Source: Nitrospirota bacterium (GTDB taxonomy: Bacteria > Nitrospirota > Nitrospiria > Nitrospirales > Nitrospiraceae). From it: 64,000 nucleotides of DNA. The notes below the pieces were generated by a model. That model did no database searches. It had not been told where the DNA came from and saw only the letters and a list, made by a program, of their open reading frames with translations. Shown here piece after piece: positions 25,348-33,396 of the stretch. How positions within the stretch are numbered: the stretch's first letter is position 1; the number at the start of each line of letters is the position of its first letter. Location of the stretch: NCBI GenBank assembly GCA_040757595.1, contig JBFLWP010000003.1, forward strand, positions 62,001 to 126,000, written 5' to 3'. The translations under genes were made by a program, and so were the position numbers.

Positions 25348-26121
25348 ATGAAGATCGCGACGTTCAACGTCAACTCGCTCCGCAAGCGTCTCCCGCTCGT
25401 GCTGGACTGGCTGGCCGGACACCAGCCCGACGTCCTCTGCCTGCAGGAGACCAAGGTGCAGGACGAGGATTTCCCGGCGATGGCGCTGACCGCGGCCGGC
25501 TACCACGTCACGTTCCGCGGGATGAAGGCCTACAACGGGGTCGCGGTCCTGACCAGGAAGCAGCCGGAGCAGGCGTTCTACGGGCTGGACGACGGAGGCG
25601 AGCCGGACGAGGCGCGCCTCATCCGGATCGTGTATCAGGGGGTGCCGATCATCAACACCTATATCCCGCAGGGGTACCTGATCGAGTCGCCCAAGTACGC
25701 CTACAAGCTGGAGTGGTTCAAGCGGCTCCGCCGCTACTTCGACAAGCACCTCTCGCCGAAGAAGCCGGCCGTCTGGTGCGGGGACATGAACGTGGCACCG
25801 CGCCCGCTCGACGTGCACAGTCCCGAGAAGCACCTCCAGCACGTCTGCTACCACGAGGACGCCCGCAAGGCCTACCAGGACACGGTCGCCTGGGGCTTCG
25901 TGGACGTGTTCCTCAAGCTCTATCCGGACCGGCAGCAGTACACCTTCTGGGATTACCGCCAGCCCAGCTCCCTGGAGGCCAACAAGGGCTGGCGGATCGA
26001 TCACATCCTGGCGACCAAGCCCCTTGCCGAGAAGGTCGCGGAGGTGGCGGTGGACATCGAGCCCCGCCGCGCGAAGGAGCCCTCCGACCACACCTTTCTC
26101 TGGGCGGAGTTCAAGGTTTGA
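25348..26121 (+). CDS. xth: Exodeoxyribonuclease III (AP endonuclease)
   Basis: A 257-residue enzyme of the exonuclease III/APE1 family. MKIATFNVNSLRKRL is the metal-binding N-terminus with the catalytic Asn, LQETKVQDEDF holds the metal-binding Glu34, WCGDMNVAP the catalytic Asp-Asn pair near 147, and WRIDHILAT and PSDHTFLW the Asp and His at the end. It cuts abasic sites in base excision repair. ATG 25348 sits eight bases from the -10 box. Confidence 0.95.
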   Translation: MKIATFNVNSLRKRLPLVLDWLAGHQPDVLCLQETKVQDEDFPAMALTAAGYHVTFRGMKAYNGVAVLTRKQPEQAFYGLDDGGEPDEARLIRIVYQGVPIINTYIPQGYLIESPKYAYKLEWFKRLRRYFDKHLSPKKPAVWCGDMNVAPRPLDVHSPEKHLQHVCYHEDARKAYQDTVAWGFVDVFLKLYPDRQQYTFWDYRQPSSLEANKGWRIDHILATKPLAEKVAEVAVDIEPRRAKEPSDHTFLWAEFKV

Positions 26122-26147
26122 CGGATTCGAAGCGTGAACGGACCACG

Positions 26148-26732
26148 ATGAGCCGCCGCTTGAACAGACTGACCGTGTTGCTCCCCTGCCTGCTCCTCTT
26201 CGGTTGCGCGAGCGCGGAGAGCTTGTACGACACGGTGATGGGGGCGGGACCCTTGGCTCTGTCAGACGTCCGGGAAGACCAGGCGAAGAACTATCTCGTT
26301 GACGCCTTGAACTACTGGCTGGGAAAGCCCAAGGACGAGCGTGTGCGGGTGGTGGGATCGCCGAGCCAGTGTGCTCCGCTCAACACGGCGGAAGAGGTCT
26401 GCGAGTGGCGGCAACCGACGCAGCAGGTCCTGTTCACCTACGACAAGGACGGCATCGGTAAGTCGTGGAGCTACCGCGGCGATTACGGCGAGTTCACGAA
26501 CGCGAATTACCAGTCGGCGCGCCTCCTGCCGGCCTCCTCATCCCGAGCGGCGCAGCAACGGGAAACGGAGTGGGTCCACCCGACCAAAAAGAAAACGGAC
26601 CTTTCCCAGGACTTTCTGGAATGTCAGAGCGGCCTCCTGCAGAACCCCAACGTCCAGACGGGCAGCAAGTACGCGGTGCAGGTTCAGGCCGAGAAATGCC
26701 TCCAAGAAAAGGGATGGGTGCGGGGGCGGTAG
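26148..26732 (+). CDS. Lipoprotein of unknown function
   Basis: A 194-residue lipoprotein (signal LTVLLPCLLLFGC, lipobox LFGC). The mature part includes CAPLNTAEEVCEWRQPTQQ, which has a pair of cysteines that may form a disulfide, and a similar pair near the C-terminus (ECQ, KCL). Related in size and style to SmpA-like lipoproteins, but without a secure match. Confidence 0.55.
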   Translation: MSRRLNRLTVLLPCLLLFGCASAESLYDTVMGAGPLALSDVREDQAKNYLVDALNYWLGKPKDERVRVVGSPSQCAPLNTAEEVCEWRQPTQQVLFTYDKDGIGKSWSYRGDYGEFTNANYQSARLLPASSSRAAQQRETEWVHPTKKKTDLSQDFLECQSGLLQNPNVQTGSKYAVQVQAEKCLQEKGWVRGR

Positions 26733-26796
26733 CGGACGCCGCCAGGCTGACCCCGGGCGCGAGCCGTCGCGCCGTCTGCAGCCGGACCGCTGCTCC

Positions 26797-26985
26797 CTAT
26801 CGCTTCAACGGCAGTGCTTGGGAGAGCTGCCCGGCCGCGCTGCCGACCGGCTCGGCGAGCCGGTCCCGCCGGACGGTCGGGTCCACGATCGCGCCGCAGT
26901 TCACGCACCGCCAGACGAACGGATCCTCGAAGAAGTCCGGCACCCACTCCCGCACCATGAATCCCTTGCACCGGCGACATTCCAT
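26797..26985 (-). CDS. Small zinc-ribbon protein
   Basis: A 62-residue protein with CRRCKG near residue 3 and CVNCGA near 27, spaced as in a zinc ribbon, plus conserved REWVPDFFEDPFVWRC. A strong ribosome site (AGGAGGGAG) precedes the start. Very likely a small nucleic-acid or protein-interaction protein; function unknown. Confidence 0.65.
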   Translation of the reverse strand: MECRRCKGFMVREWVPDFFEDPFVWRCVNCGAIVDPTVRRDRLAEPVGSAAGQLSQALPLKR

Positions 26986-27108
26986 AGCTCCCTCCTGTTC
27001 ACGCCGGCCTGAAAGACCGGCCGGACAGGAGGGGATGGTAGCGCCGGAAGATGAAGGGAAGGTTAACCCCGGGTTAAAAGTTTCTAATCAACCGGAGAGC
27101 CTGACGGG

Positions 27109-27420
27109 TTAAGTCCGTTCTTCGATGCCGTACCTGGGCGGGGTGATCGCCTCCCCTTTGCAGCGGGGGCAACGGCTGGGGCGGGTCAGTCTGGTCCGCT
27201 CCCGGAAGACGAAGCCGCAGTCCCGGCACCCGGAAGGCTCCAGGAGGAAGCGGCGCGTCCGGTCGTGCGTCAGGGAGCGGACGATGTGCCGGAGATGGTC
27301 CTCGACCTGCCGCTCCGGAATGCCTGCGAGCTCGGCCAGCTCGCGGGAGGACCGGAGGGTGCCGGTGATGAGCTGCACGAGCCGCTGACGGACGGTCAAC
27401 TCGGGCGCGGCCATCGTCAC
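27109..27420 (-). CDS. HTH plus zinc-ribbon transcriptional regulator
   Basis: A 103-residue protein. Residues ~8-55 (TVRQRLVQLITGTLRSSREL then AELAGIPERQVEDHLRHIV) form a helix-turn-helix, and residues ~64-95 (CRDCGF ... RCPRCKGE) a zinc ribbon. This HTH/zinc-ribbon layout is common in archaea and rarer in bacteria; the RLTRPSRCPRC segment is the conserved part. GTG 27420 or ATG 27414. It lies between a zinc-ribbon gene and the CDF transporter, both on the same strand, so it might control metal-related genes. Confidence 0.65.
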   Translation of the reverse strand: MTMAAPELTVRQRLVQLITGTLRSSRELAELAGIPERQVEDHLRHIVRSLTHDRTRRFLLEPSGCRDCGFVFRERTRLTRPSRCPRCKGEAITPPRYGIEERT

Positions 27421-27460
27421 CCCGACCCTCGAAGCTCCATCGCGTGCGCCTTTTCTTCGC

Positions 27461-28375
27461 CTAGACCACGACCACGCGCGACGTGCTCGGGGCGATCACC
27501 ACGTGGCTGCCCGGAATCTTCTGCTCCAGGCCGGCCCGCATCGCGTCAATGGATTTCTGCACGTCGCCCATCGTCCGGTCCGGATCGAATTCCAGGAAGA
27601 TCTCGATGTAGATGTTGGTGCCGGACCGGCGGGAGCGTATGCCGTGAAACGCGACGTACTCGTCGTAGTAGGCCGTCAGCTCCCGGAGGATCACCAACTG
27701 TAGCGATTCGTCCAGCGCCCGGTCGAGCAGGTCGGCGGCGTTCTTGGAGACGACGTTATAGATCGAGTTCACGAGGAATCCGCAAAGGACCAGGGAGGCG
27801 ATCGGGTCGATGTACATGGACCAGGGGTGGTCCTCCATCGCGAGCGTGAGCCCGAGCGCCGCGACCACGCAGACGTTGGCGACGGTCTTGGTCCGGAACA
27901 GGTGCCATTGAGACTCCATGACCGGGGACCGGTCATGGCGGGCCACCCGATAGGTCCGCAGCCACCGGATCGTGTTGGCTCCGGTCGCGTAAATGGCCAC
28001 GAAGAAGCCCAGCTCCACCTGGCGGGCGACGACCGGGTGCCGGAGCCGGTCGACGGCTCCGGACAGCGCCACCACCAGCGAGACGATCATCACCCCTCCG
28101 ACGATCAGGCTGGAGAAGTTCTCCAGCTTTCCGTAGCCGTACTCGTAGGCCAGGGCCTTGCCCTTGGAGATCCGGCGGATCATCAGCCAGGTCATCCCGC
28201 AGGCGAAGGTCTCCCCCAGGTTCCGCAGCAGGTCCGTGAAGATGGTCAGGGAGTTGCTGATGAGGCTCGCCGTGAGCTTCAGCGCGAAGGAGAGAGAGCT
28301 GGTCAGGAAGTTGACGCGGACGAACCGCTCCTTGACGCGGTAGGCGCTGGCGAGGGCGGCGAGACGGGACCCCAT
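27461..28375 (-). CDS. Cation diffusion facilitator (CDF) family transporter
   Basis: A 304-residue membrane protein with about six helices (residues ~20-215) and a C-terminal soluble domain (~220-300) in the typical ferredoxin-like fold (AFHGIRSRRSG and IEIFLEFDPDRTM). The metal-site helices are less standard than in zinc exporters: TIFTDLLRNLGET in helix 2 and YIDPIASLVL in helix 5 lack the usual His. So the metal (zinc, iron, manganese) cannot be told. It would move divalent cations out of the cytoplasm. The start has AGGAG close by. Confidence 0.82.
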   Translation of the reverse strand: MGSRLAALASAYRVKERFVRVNFLTSSLSFALKLTASLISNSLTIFTDLLRNLGETFACGMTWLMIRRISKGKALAYEYGYGKLENFSSLIVGGVMIVSLVVALSGAVDRLRHPVVARQVELGFFVAIYATGANTIRWLRTYRVARHDRSPVMESQWHLFRTKTVANVCVVAALGLTLAMEDHPWSMYIDPIASLVLCGFLVNSIYNVVSKNAADLLDRALDESLQLVILRELTAYYDEYVAFHGIRSRRSGTNIYIEIFLEFDPDRTMGDVQKSIDAMRAGLEQKIPGSHVVIAPSTSRVVVV

Positions 28376-28444
28376 GGCTCCTCTGGCTTGACGACCCCCG
28401 CCAAGCTACCGGCTGAGCCTGCCCGAGTCAAGCCGGAGGCCGGC

Positions 28445-28473
28445 TTGACAGGCTCCGCCGGTTCCGATATCCG
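28445..28473 (+). promoter_or_regulatory. Promoter of the exported methyltransferase gene
   Basis: TTGACA (28445-28450) and TATCCG (28468-28473) with a 17-base spacer; 44 bases before ATG 28518. Confidence 0.5.
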
Positions 28474-28517
28474 ATGGGGGAATAACGGAGGGCGTCCACG
28501 ATCAGCGGGGTGTTCGG

Positions 28518-29135
28518 ATGAGACGACTGGTCGCCTTGCTCCTGGCTCTTGCGGTCTGCCCGTCCCTGGTGGCCGCCGCCCCGAAGGACCGGGAGCGGTG
28601 GGATTCCCGGTACGGCGGAGAGGGCTATCTGTTCGGCACGGACCCGATTCCCTTCCTCGCCCAGCACGTCCACCTGCTTCCGAAAGGCAAGGTCCTCGAC
28701 CTCGCCATGGGCGAGGGGCGCAACGGGGTCTATCTGGCGGCCCAGGGGTTTCAGGTCGTCGGGTTGGACATCTCCGAGAAGGGGCTCGCCAAGGCCAGGA
28801 AGCTCGCCGAGGAGCGGCACGTCTCCATCGAGACCCGCGTCGCGGACCTGGAGGAGGTGCAGCTCGAGCGGAACGTCTACGACGTAGTGCTCTGCACCTA
28901 CTACGTCCAGCGGGACCTCTTCCCCCGGATCAAAGACGCGCTCAAGAGCGGCGGGGTCGTCGTCATTGAGGATTATACGGTTGAGTACCTCAAATACAAC
29001 CCGTCCTTCCCGAAACCCTACGTGCTCCAGACGAACGAGCTCCTGGAACATTTCAAGGACTTCAAGATCCTCCGTTACCAGGCTTACGACGACGGGAAGA
29101 CCGCCTACGCCAGCCTGATCGCCCAGAAGCCCTGA
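28518..29135 (+). CDS. Exported SAM-dependent methyltransferase-like protein (TehB-like)
   Basis: A 205-residue protein. The N-terminus is a clear Sec signal (RLVALLLALAVCPSLVAA, cleavage near AAA). The mature part has the methyltransferase fold: VLDLAMGEGRNG as motif I near residue 60, VVGLDISEKGL as motif II, DVVLCTYYVQRDLF as motif IV. The ERWDSRYGGEGYLFG start resembles TehB and thiopurine-type methyltransferases. An exported member is odd because SAM is cytoplasmic. Either the signal is a membrane anchor, or the start is further downstream (no good ATG is seen before KDRERW). Confidence 0.7.
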   Translation: MRRLVALLLALAVCPSLVAAAPKDRERWDSRYGGEGYLFGTDPIPFLAQHVHLLPKGKVLDLAMGEGRNGVYLAAQGFQVVGLDISEKGLAKARKLAEERHVSIETRVADLEEVQLERNVYDVVLCTYYVQRDLFPRIKDALKSGGVVVIEDYTVEYLKYNPSFPKPYVLQTNELLEHFKDFKILRYQAYDDGKTAYASLIAQKP

Positions 29136-29167
29136 CCGGAACTTTTGTCCAGGATGTCGGTTCCTCC

Positions 29168-29195
29168 TTGATTCTGTCGGTTTGCGTGTTACAAT
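29168..29195 (+). promoter_or_regulatory. Promoter before the small ORF and the Lon-like protease pair
   Basis: TTGATT (29168-29173) and TACAAT (29190-29195), 16 bases apart. A GTG follows six bases later (29202). Confidence 0.55.
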
Positions 29196-29201
29196 AAGGC
29201 C

Positions 29202-29345
29202 GTGATCGGGAAGAGACCTGGCGAATCCTCTCCGAATCCCCTGCTCTCTCCCCCACGACGTTTTGCCGGTCGCTCCACCGGCGGCCCCAGACGGCTGGGC
29301 CCGCAAGCTGGCGCCACCGTGAGAGTTCTGCGCCGCGGCGGGTGA
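29202..29345 (+). CDS. Candidate leaderless small ORF (47 codons)
   Basis: A GTG-started frame six bases after a good -10 box, ending TGA at 29343-29345, encoding a basic Pro/Arg-rich peptide of 47 residues with no known similarity. Support is only the promoter position, and GC-rich DNA often has open frames of this size, so it may be a leader sequence rather than a gene. Confidence 0.25.
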   Translation: MIGKRPGESSPNPLLSPPRRFAGRSTGGPRRLGPQAGATVRVLRRGG

Positions 29346-29420
29346 AGGGCCGTTCCTCTCAAGCCCCCGCCCGGACTTGACGATACTCTTGTTAGGACGC
29401 AGAGCACGGAGGGGCCACCT

Positions 29421-29666
29421 GTGGGCGACGCACGAAAACAACCGAGACCGCTCAGCCACGACGAAGCCAAGGCTGCCGAAGCCGCGTTTCAAGGCCGGCC
29501 CTTCAACGAGGACTGGTCGGAATCCGCACGGACGATCTATGACGGTCTGATGGACGCGATGCGCAAGCGGAGCGGCATGTGGAGCGACGTCCCGTTGTTG
29601 GACGATCGGTCGCACGACGGCGAGACGGAACTCGACTACGTCACATCCTATGGCGAAACGGAATGA
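29421..29666 (+). CDS. Small acidic protein of unknown function
   Basis: An 81-residue protein with a GTG start, helical in the middle (DEAKAAEAAFQGRPFNEDW) and acidic at the end. No family known. Its end overlaps the protease gene start by 17 bases, so the two are probably translated together. Confidence 0.45.
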   Translation: MGDARKQPRPLSHDEAKAAEAAFQGRPFNEDWSESARTIYDGLMDAMRKRSGMWSDVPLLDDRSHDGETELDYVTSYGETE

Positions 29667-30363
29667 CATGACCCAGCGGACGACGAGGGCGGAGAACCGG
29701 GCCAAGCGCGGTTCGTCCCGTCTGTGGTGGTCGTTCGGCCTGCTCGCTTCCCTGATGCTGCTCGCGCCCCAGGGTGCGGGGGCCAGCACGTGGCCCTCCC
29801 ATCGGGAGCAACTTCTCCCGATCGTGGGCGTGACCGTAGGGCAGAGGCCGACCGGGATCGTGACGAACCTCATCCTGTCCTTCGACGATCGGGGGGATCA
29901 TGAAGGCCTGGTCGTGCAGTTCCGCTCGACCCCCGGGCGGTTCTCGCGGATGGCCCAGACCGCGGTCGAGCAGGCGATCTACCGAACCGCCAAGGCCGCC
30001 GGCCTCTCCACCGACTCCTGGACCGTGGTGCTCAGCGTGCCTTACGAAGGCGTGACCATCTACGGGGACAGTCTCTCCGCGATGGTGGCGCTGGGGGTGG
30101 TCGCCCTGGCCAAGGGGGACTTCATTCCGCCCGACCGGGTGATGACCGGGACCGTCGCGCCGGACGGGCACATTGCGCCGGTGGGTGCCGTGCCGCTGAA
30201 GGTCGCGGCGGCGAACGAGGCGCACATGCACCGTGTGCTGGTGCCGGACGAGGTGGATGTCACCGACGGGGATTGGAAGACGCCCTTCCTCGTGCAGGTG
30301 TCTCCGGTCGGATCGGTCAGCCAGGCGTATGAGGCCTTGACCGGCCGCGCCCTCAAACCTTGA
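29650..30363 (+). CDS. Exported Lon-type (S16) protease domain
   Basis: A 237-residue protein: an N-terminal signal segment (SSRLWWSFGLLASLMLLAPQG) followed by a Lon proteolytic domain without ATPase. YGDSLSAMVALG holds the catalytic Ser in the LonB-like GDSxSA form, and VGAVPLKVAAANEA the catalytic Lys, with MTGTVAPDGHIAPVG between them as in the MTGxIxxxGxVxPVGG block of Lon. ATG 29650 overlaps the previous gene; an in-frame ATG at 29668 is an alternative. It ends just before repeat copy B. Periplasmic Lon-like domains are known in families such as YlbL, but there with a PDZ domain, which is missing here. Confidence 0.78.
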   Translation: MAKRNDMTQRTTRAENRAKRGSSRLWWSFGLLASLMLLAPQGAGASTWPSHREQLLPIVGVTVGQRPTGIVTNLILSFDDRGDHEGLVVQFRSTPGRFSRMAQTAVEQAIYRTAKAAGLSTDSWTVVLSVPYEGVTIYGDSLSAMVALGVVALAKGDFIPPDRVMTGTVAPDGHIAPVGAVPLKVAAANEAHMHRVLVPDEVDVTDGDWKTPFLVQVSPVGSVSQAYEALTGRALKP

Positions 30364-30364
30364 C

Positions 30365-30487
30365 CGGGCGTTGAAAAAGGCCTCCAGCTTCGTTCTCGCA
30401 TCGCTTCCACCCTCAACGTACAACTGAAGAGTACGCCTCGGGTGTTCACTCGCTGCGGCCTCGCTGGGCGGCCTTTTTGAACGCCCG
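30365..30487. repeat. Palindromic dispersed element, copy B
   Basis: A 123-bp element between two convergent genes. Outer arms CGGGCGTT (30365-30372) and AACGCCCG (30480-30487) pair exactly; after one mismatch the arms continue AAAAAGGCC opposite GGCCTTTTT. The T-run after the GC stem would allow termination of both neighbours. Confidence 0.85.
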
Positions 30488-30506
30488 TTAGTCGTTTGTC
30501 CAACCC

Positions 30507-32753
30507 TCAGACTAGCAGCAGGCCGGCGCGCCGCGCCTGATCCCAGGCGTCGGTGCGCAGCAGCCGGTCGAAGGCGCGCGGTCCCCCAAGGGGATAAGCC
30601 GCGCGCACATCCCGGAGCCAGGGATAGCCCTCTCCCCTCTTGCCGTGTTGCGGCGTCGCCTCCCGGATCAACTCCACGAGCCAGGCCGCCTTGTCCGGCG
30701 GAAGCGTCAGCACGACGTCCTCGGTCCGGCTGGGCAGAATCGCGCGGGCCCGATGCCGTCCGGCCAGCTCGACCACCGGCGTCCCCCCGATCCAGACGAA
30801 CCGGCGCTCCCATGATTGCGATCGCCGCTCGTGGCCCGTACGGAAACCGCCGGCCCCGTCATCCGCGAGCCGGGGCTGAGCCAGAGCCCGAGCGACCCAA
30901 TTCCGCGGGACAGGGGGCCGTGCCAGCCGACGGGCAGCCGGATGCTTGAACCAAGCCCGCACGTCGGACGCGAGGCTCTCCCCCTCCATGTAGGCGTCGA
31001 GCGCCAGCCGCAACCCGTTGCCCAGCCAATCAGGGGCCTGCCCGACCGGATCCCTGTGCGTCAGATCGTTCTCCGCAAAGCCGCCGAAGGCCGGCCCGGT
31101 GAGCCGGATCCCGTGGACGGTCGGGTCCAGCCCGACGGGACTGTGGGCGGTTGCCACGAACCGGTGCCAGAAGGCCGACTGGATCAGATCGTGGGCGAAG
31201 AGCTGCCGGACCCGCTCCAGACTCTCCACGGTCTCCGCGATCGTTTCGCCGGGGAAGCCGTACATGAGATAGGCGTGGACCAGGATGCCCGCTCGGCGGA
31301 AGGCCGCGGCGACGCGCGCCGCCTGATCCACGGTGATCCCCTTCTTCATTGCGGCCAGCAGCCGGTCGCAGGCCGTTTCCAGACCGGCCGTGACCGCGAT
31401 GCAGCCGGAGGCGGCCAGCAGCCGGCAGAGGTCCGGCGTGAAGGCCTCTTCGAAGCGAATGTTGCCCCACCAGGAGATCGTCACGTCCCGCTCCAGCAGG
31501 GCCAGCGCCAGCCCCTTGAGCCCCGCGGGCGGCGCGGCCTCGTCCACGAAATGGAAGCCCCGCCGCCCCGTCTCGGCGAGCAGAGCTTCGACCCGGTCTG
31601 CCAGGATCTCCGCCGGCGCGGCCTCATACCGTTCGATGTAGTCCAGCCCCACGTCGCAGAAAGTGCATTGCTTCCAATAGCAGCCGTGCGCGACCGTCAG
31701 CTTGTTCCAGTGTCCGTCAGACCAGAGCCGGTGCATGGGGTTCAAGGTGTCCAGGATCGAGAGGTACCGGTCGAGCGGCAGGCCGTCGTAGGTCGGCGTC
31801 CCCAGCTCGGCCATGCCGAAGTCCCTCGCGCCCGCCCCGTCCCGCCAGACCACGGTCCCCTCGACGCGCAGGAAGGTCCGGCAGAGCTCGGTCTGGTCGC
31901 GCTTCCCCTGGAGGTGCTCGAGCAGGCAGAGGAGCGGCCGCTCCCCGTCGTCCAGCGTCACATAGTCCACGAGGTCGAAGACGCGCGGGTCTTGCAGCCG
32001 CCGCAGCTCGGTGTTCGCGTAGCCGCCGCCCAGCACGATCCGCACCGACGGCTGCCGCGCCTTGAGGGCCTGGGCGATCCGGAGGGCTCCGTAGAGGTTG
32101 CCGGGGAAGGGCACGGTCAGCCCGATGGCCGAAGGTCCCGTCGCCTCCACGTGCCGCCACAGGGCCTCCAGCATCAGCTCGTCCGTCAGGCTCGGAGGCT
32201 CGGCGAGCGCCTGGGCGATCGGATCGAACGAGGAAGCGGATCGGCCTATCTGCTCCGCGTACCGGCTCAGGGCGAACTGCGGAGCGATCGTCTCGCGGAT
32301 GAGGTCGGCCAGGTCCTCCAGGTACCGCGTCGCCCAGTGCTTCGCCCGGTCGGCGGAAGAATCGGCACGGAGGCCGGGAGGCTTGGGCTTCGCGGATGCG
32401 AACCGGGGCCCTTGCGGGAGGAATCCGCCCTGGCAGATGCGGGGCGCCAGGGCGGGGTCGGCTCCCTGCAGGAAGGCGATCACCGGCTCGATCGTCGCGA
32501 GGTAGTCTCGCTCGAGCGCCAGCATCTGTCGGGCCTCGCCGGGCAGGCTCCCCGGTCGAGCCCGAATCTGCGCGAAGGCCCGCGCGAGCCCGGACCGCGA
32601 GAACAGCGCGAGCGCCAATTCGATCCCCAGGTCCGCCTGCGCGACGGAGTAGCCCCGCGACCGTAGGAAGCCGGTCAGGTAGGCGGTGGACGGATAGGGG
32701 GTGTTCAACTGGGTGAGCGGCGGGATGAGGAGGAGCAGAGAGCCCTGGGACAT
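30507..32753 (-). CDS. Cobalamin-binding-domain radical SAM protein
   Basis: A 748-residue protein. The N-terminal half (residues ~1-290) contains PSTAYLTGFLRSRGYSVAQADLGIEL, in two parts, and VRIVLGGGYANTELR, features of B12-binding (DUF-type) N-terminal domains of this group; the exact cobalamin site is not obvious. The radical SAM barrel starts with HGCYWKQCTFCDVG near residue 360, a C-x4-C-x2-C cluster motif. WGNIRFEEAFTPDLCRLLAASG, in two parts, and LMYGFPGETIAET follow as typical barrel blocks. The C-terminal 150 residues are a separate domain. Substrate unknown. Converges on repeat B with the protease gene. Confidence 0.75.
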   Translation of the reverse strand: MSQGSLLLLIPPLTQLNTPYPSTAYLTGFLRSRGYSVAQADLGIELALALFSRSGLARAFAQIRARPGSLPGEARQMLALERDYLATIEPVIAFLQGADPALAPRICQGGFLPQGPRFASAKPKPPGLRADSSADRAKHWATRYLEDLADLIRETIAPQFALSRYAEQIGRSASSFDPIAQALAEPPSLTDELMLEALWRHVEATGPSAIGLTVPFPGNLYGALRIAQALKARQPSVRIVLGGGYANTELRRLQDPRVFDLVDYVTLDDGERPLLCLLEHLQGKRDQTELCRTFLRVEGTVVWRDGAGARDFGMAELGTPTYDGLPLDRYLSILDTLNPMHRLWSDGHWNKLTVAHGCYWKQCTFCDVGLDYIERYEAAPAEILADRVEALLAETGRRGFHFVDEAAPPAGLKGLALALLERDVTISWWGNIRFEEAFTPDLCRLLAASGCIAVTAGLETACDRLLAAMKKGITVDQAARVAAAFRRAGILVHAYLMYGFPGETIAETVESLERVRQLFAHDLIQSAFWHRFVATAHSPVGLDPTVHGIRLTGPAFGGFAENDLTHRDPVGQAPDWLGNGLRLALDAYMEGESLASDVRAWFKHPAARRLARPPVPRNWVARALAQPRLADDGAGGFRTGHERRSQSWERRFVWIGGTPVVELAGRHRARAILPSRTEDVVLTLPPDKAAWLVELIREATPQHGKRGEGYPWLRDVRAAYPLGGPRAFDRLLRTDAWDQARRAGLLLV

Positions 32754-32889
32754 GCCAGAGAACTACCACATGCGGCACCGGATGGCCAGGGAGCCACTCT
32801 GAGCTCGGGAGGTCGGTGTAATGATCCGCCGGGAACCTAGACTAACAGGGTAGGAACGACGGGCGATGGGCTGAGACGGGAGGGACGCA

Positions 32890-33390
32890 ATGGAACGGCG
32901 GACGGTGCTGAAAATGGGGGTGGCGCTGGGGCTGGGACTTATGGCAAAACTGTTCGGAGAGCGGACCGTGTTCGCCAAGGAGGCGGCCGTGAAGGAAACG
33001 TTCGAAGTCGTCAAGACCGACGCGGAGTGGAAGGCGCGGCTCACGCCCGAGCAGTACCAAGTGCTCCGGCACGAGGCGACGGAGCCGCCGTTCCAGAACA
33101 AGTATTTCGACAACAAACAGCCGGGGACCTATGCGTGTGCCGGTTGCGACCTGCCGCTGTTCTCCTCCGAACACAAGTACGACAGCCGCACCGGCTGGCC
33201 GAGCTTCTGGCAGCCGATCGACGAGAACGCGGTCCGCACCAGGACCGACTACAAGCTGATCTTCCCGCGCACCGAGGTCCATTGCCGGCGCTGCGGCGGC
33301 CACCTGGGCCATGTCTTCGAGGACGGCCCTCCGCCCACGGGCCTGCGGTACTGCATCAATTCCGCCGCGCTGAGTTTTGTCCCCGCCTGA
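32890..33390 (+). CDS. msrB: Peptide-methionine (R)-S-oxide reductase with Tat-like signal
   Basis: A 166-residue protein. Residues 1-25 ([20 protein letters not shown]) resemble a twin-arginine signal, so this MsrB probably works in the periplasm. The MsrB domain follows: zinc ligands CAGC near 82 and CRRC near 131, substrate block RTGWPSFW near 102 and the catalytic Cys in RYCINSAAL near 155. It repairs oxidised methionine. The 136 bases upstream are divergent from the radical SAM gene. Confidence 0.92.
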   Translation: MERRTVLKMGVALGLGLMAKLFGERTVFAKEAAVKETFEVVKTDAEWKARLTPEQYQVLRHEATEPPFQNKYFDNKQPGTYACAGCDLPLFSSEHKYDSRTGWPSFWQPIDENAVRTRTDYKLIFPRTEVHCRRCGGHLGHVFEDGPPPTGLRYCINSAALSFVPA

Positions 33391-33396
33391 CGGACG

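Noticed and set aside
29202-29345. Calling the 47-codon ORF a confirmed gene.
   Set aside because: Only its promoter position supports it; no homology or ribosome site, so it is listed with low confidence.
30816-32666. 616-codon frame on the plus strand inside the radical SAM gene.
   Set aside because: Antisense shadow of a gene with clear radical SAM motifs.
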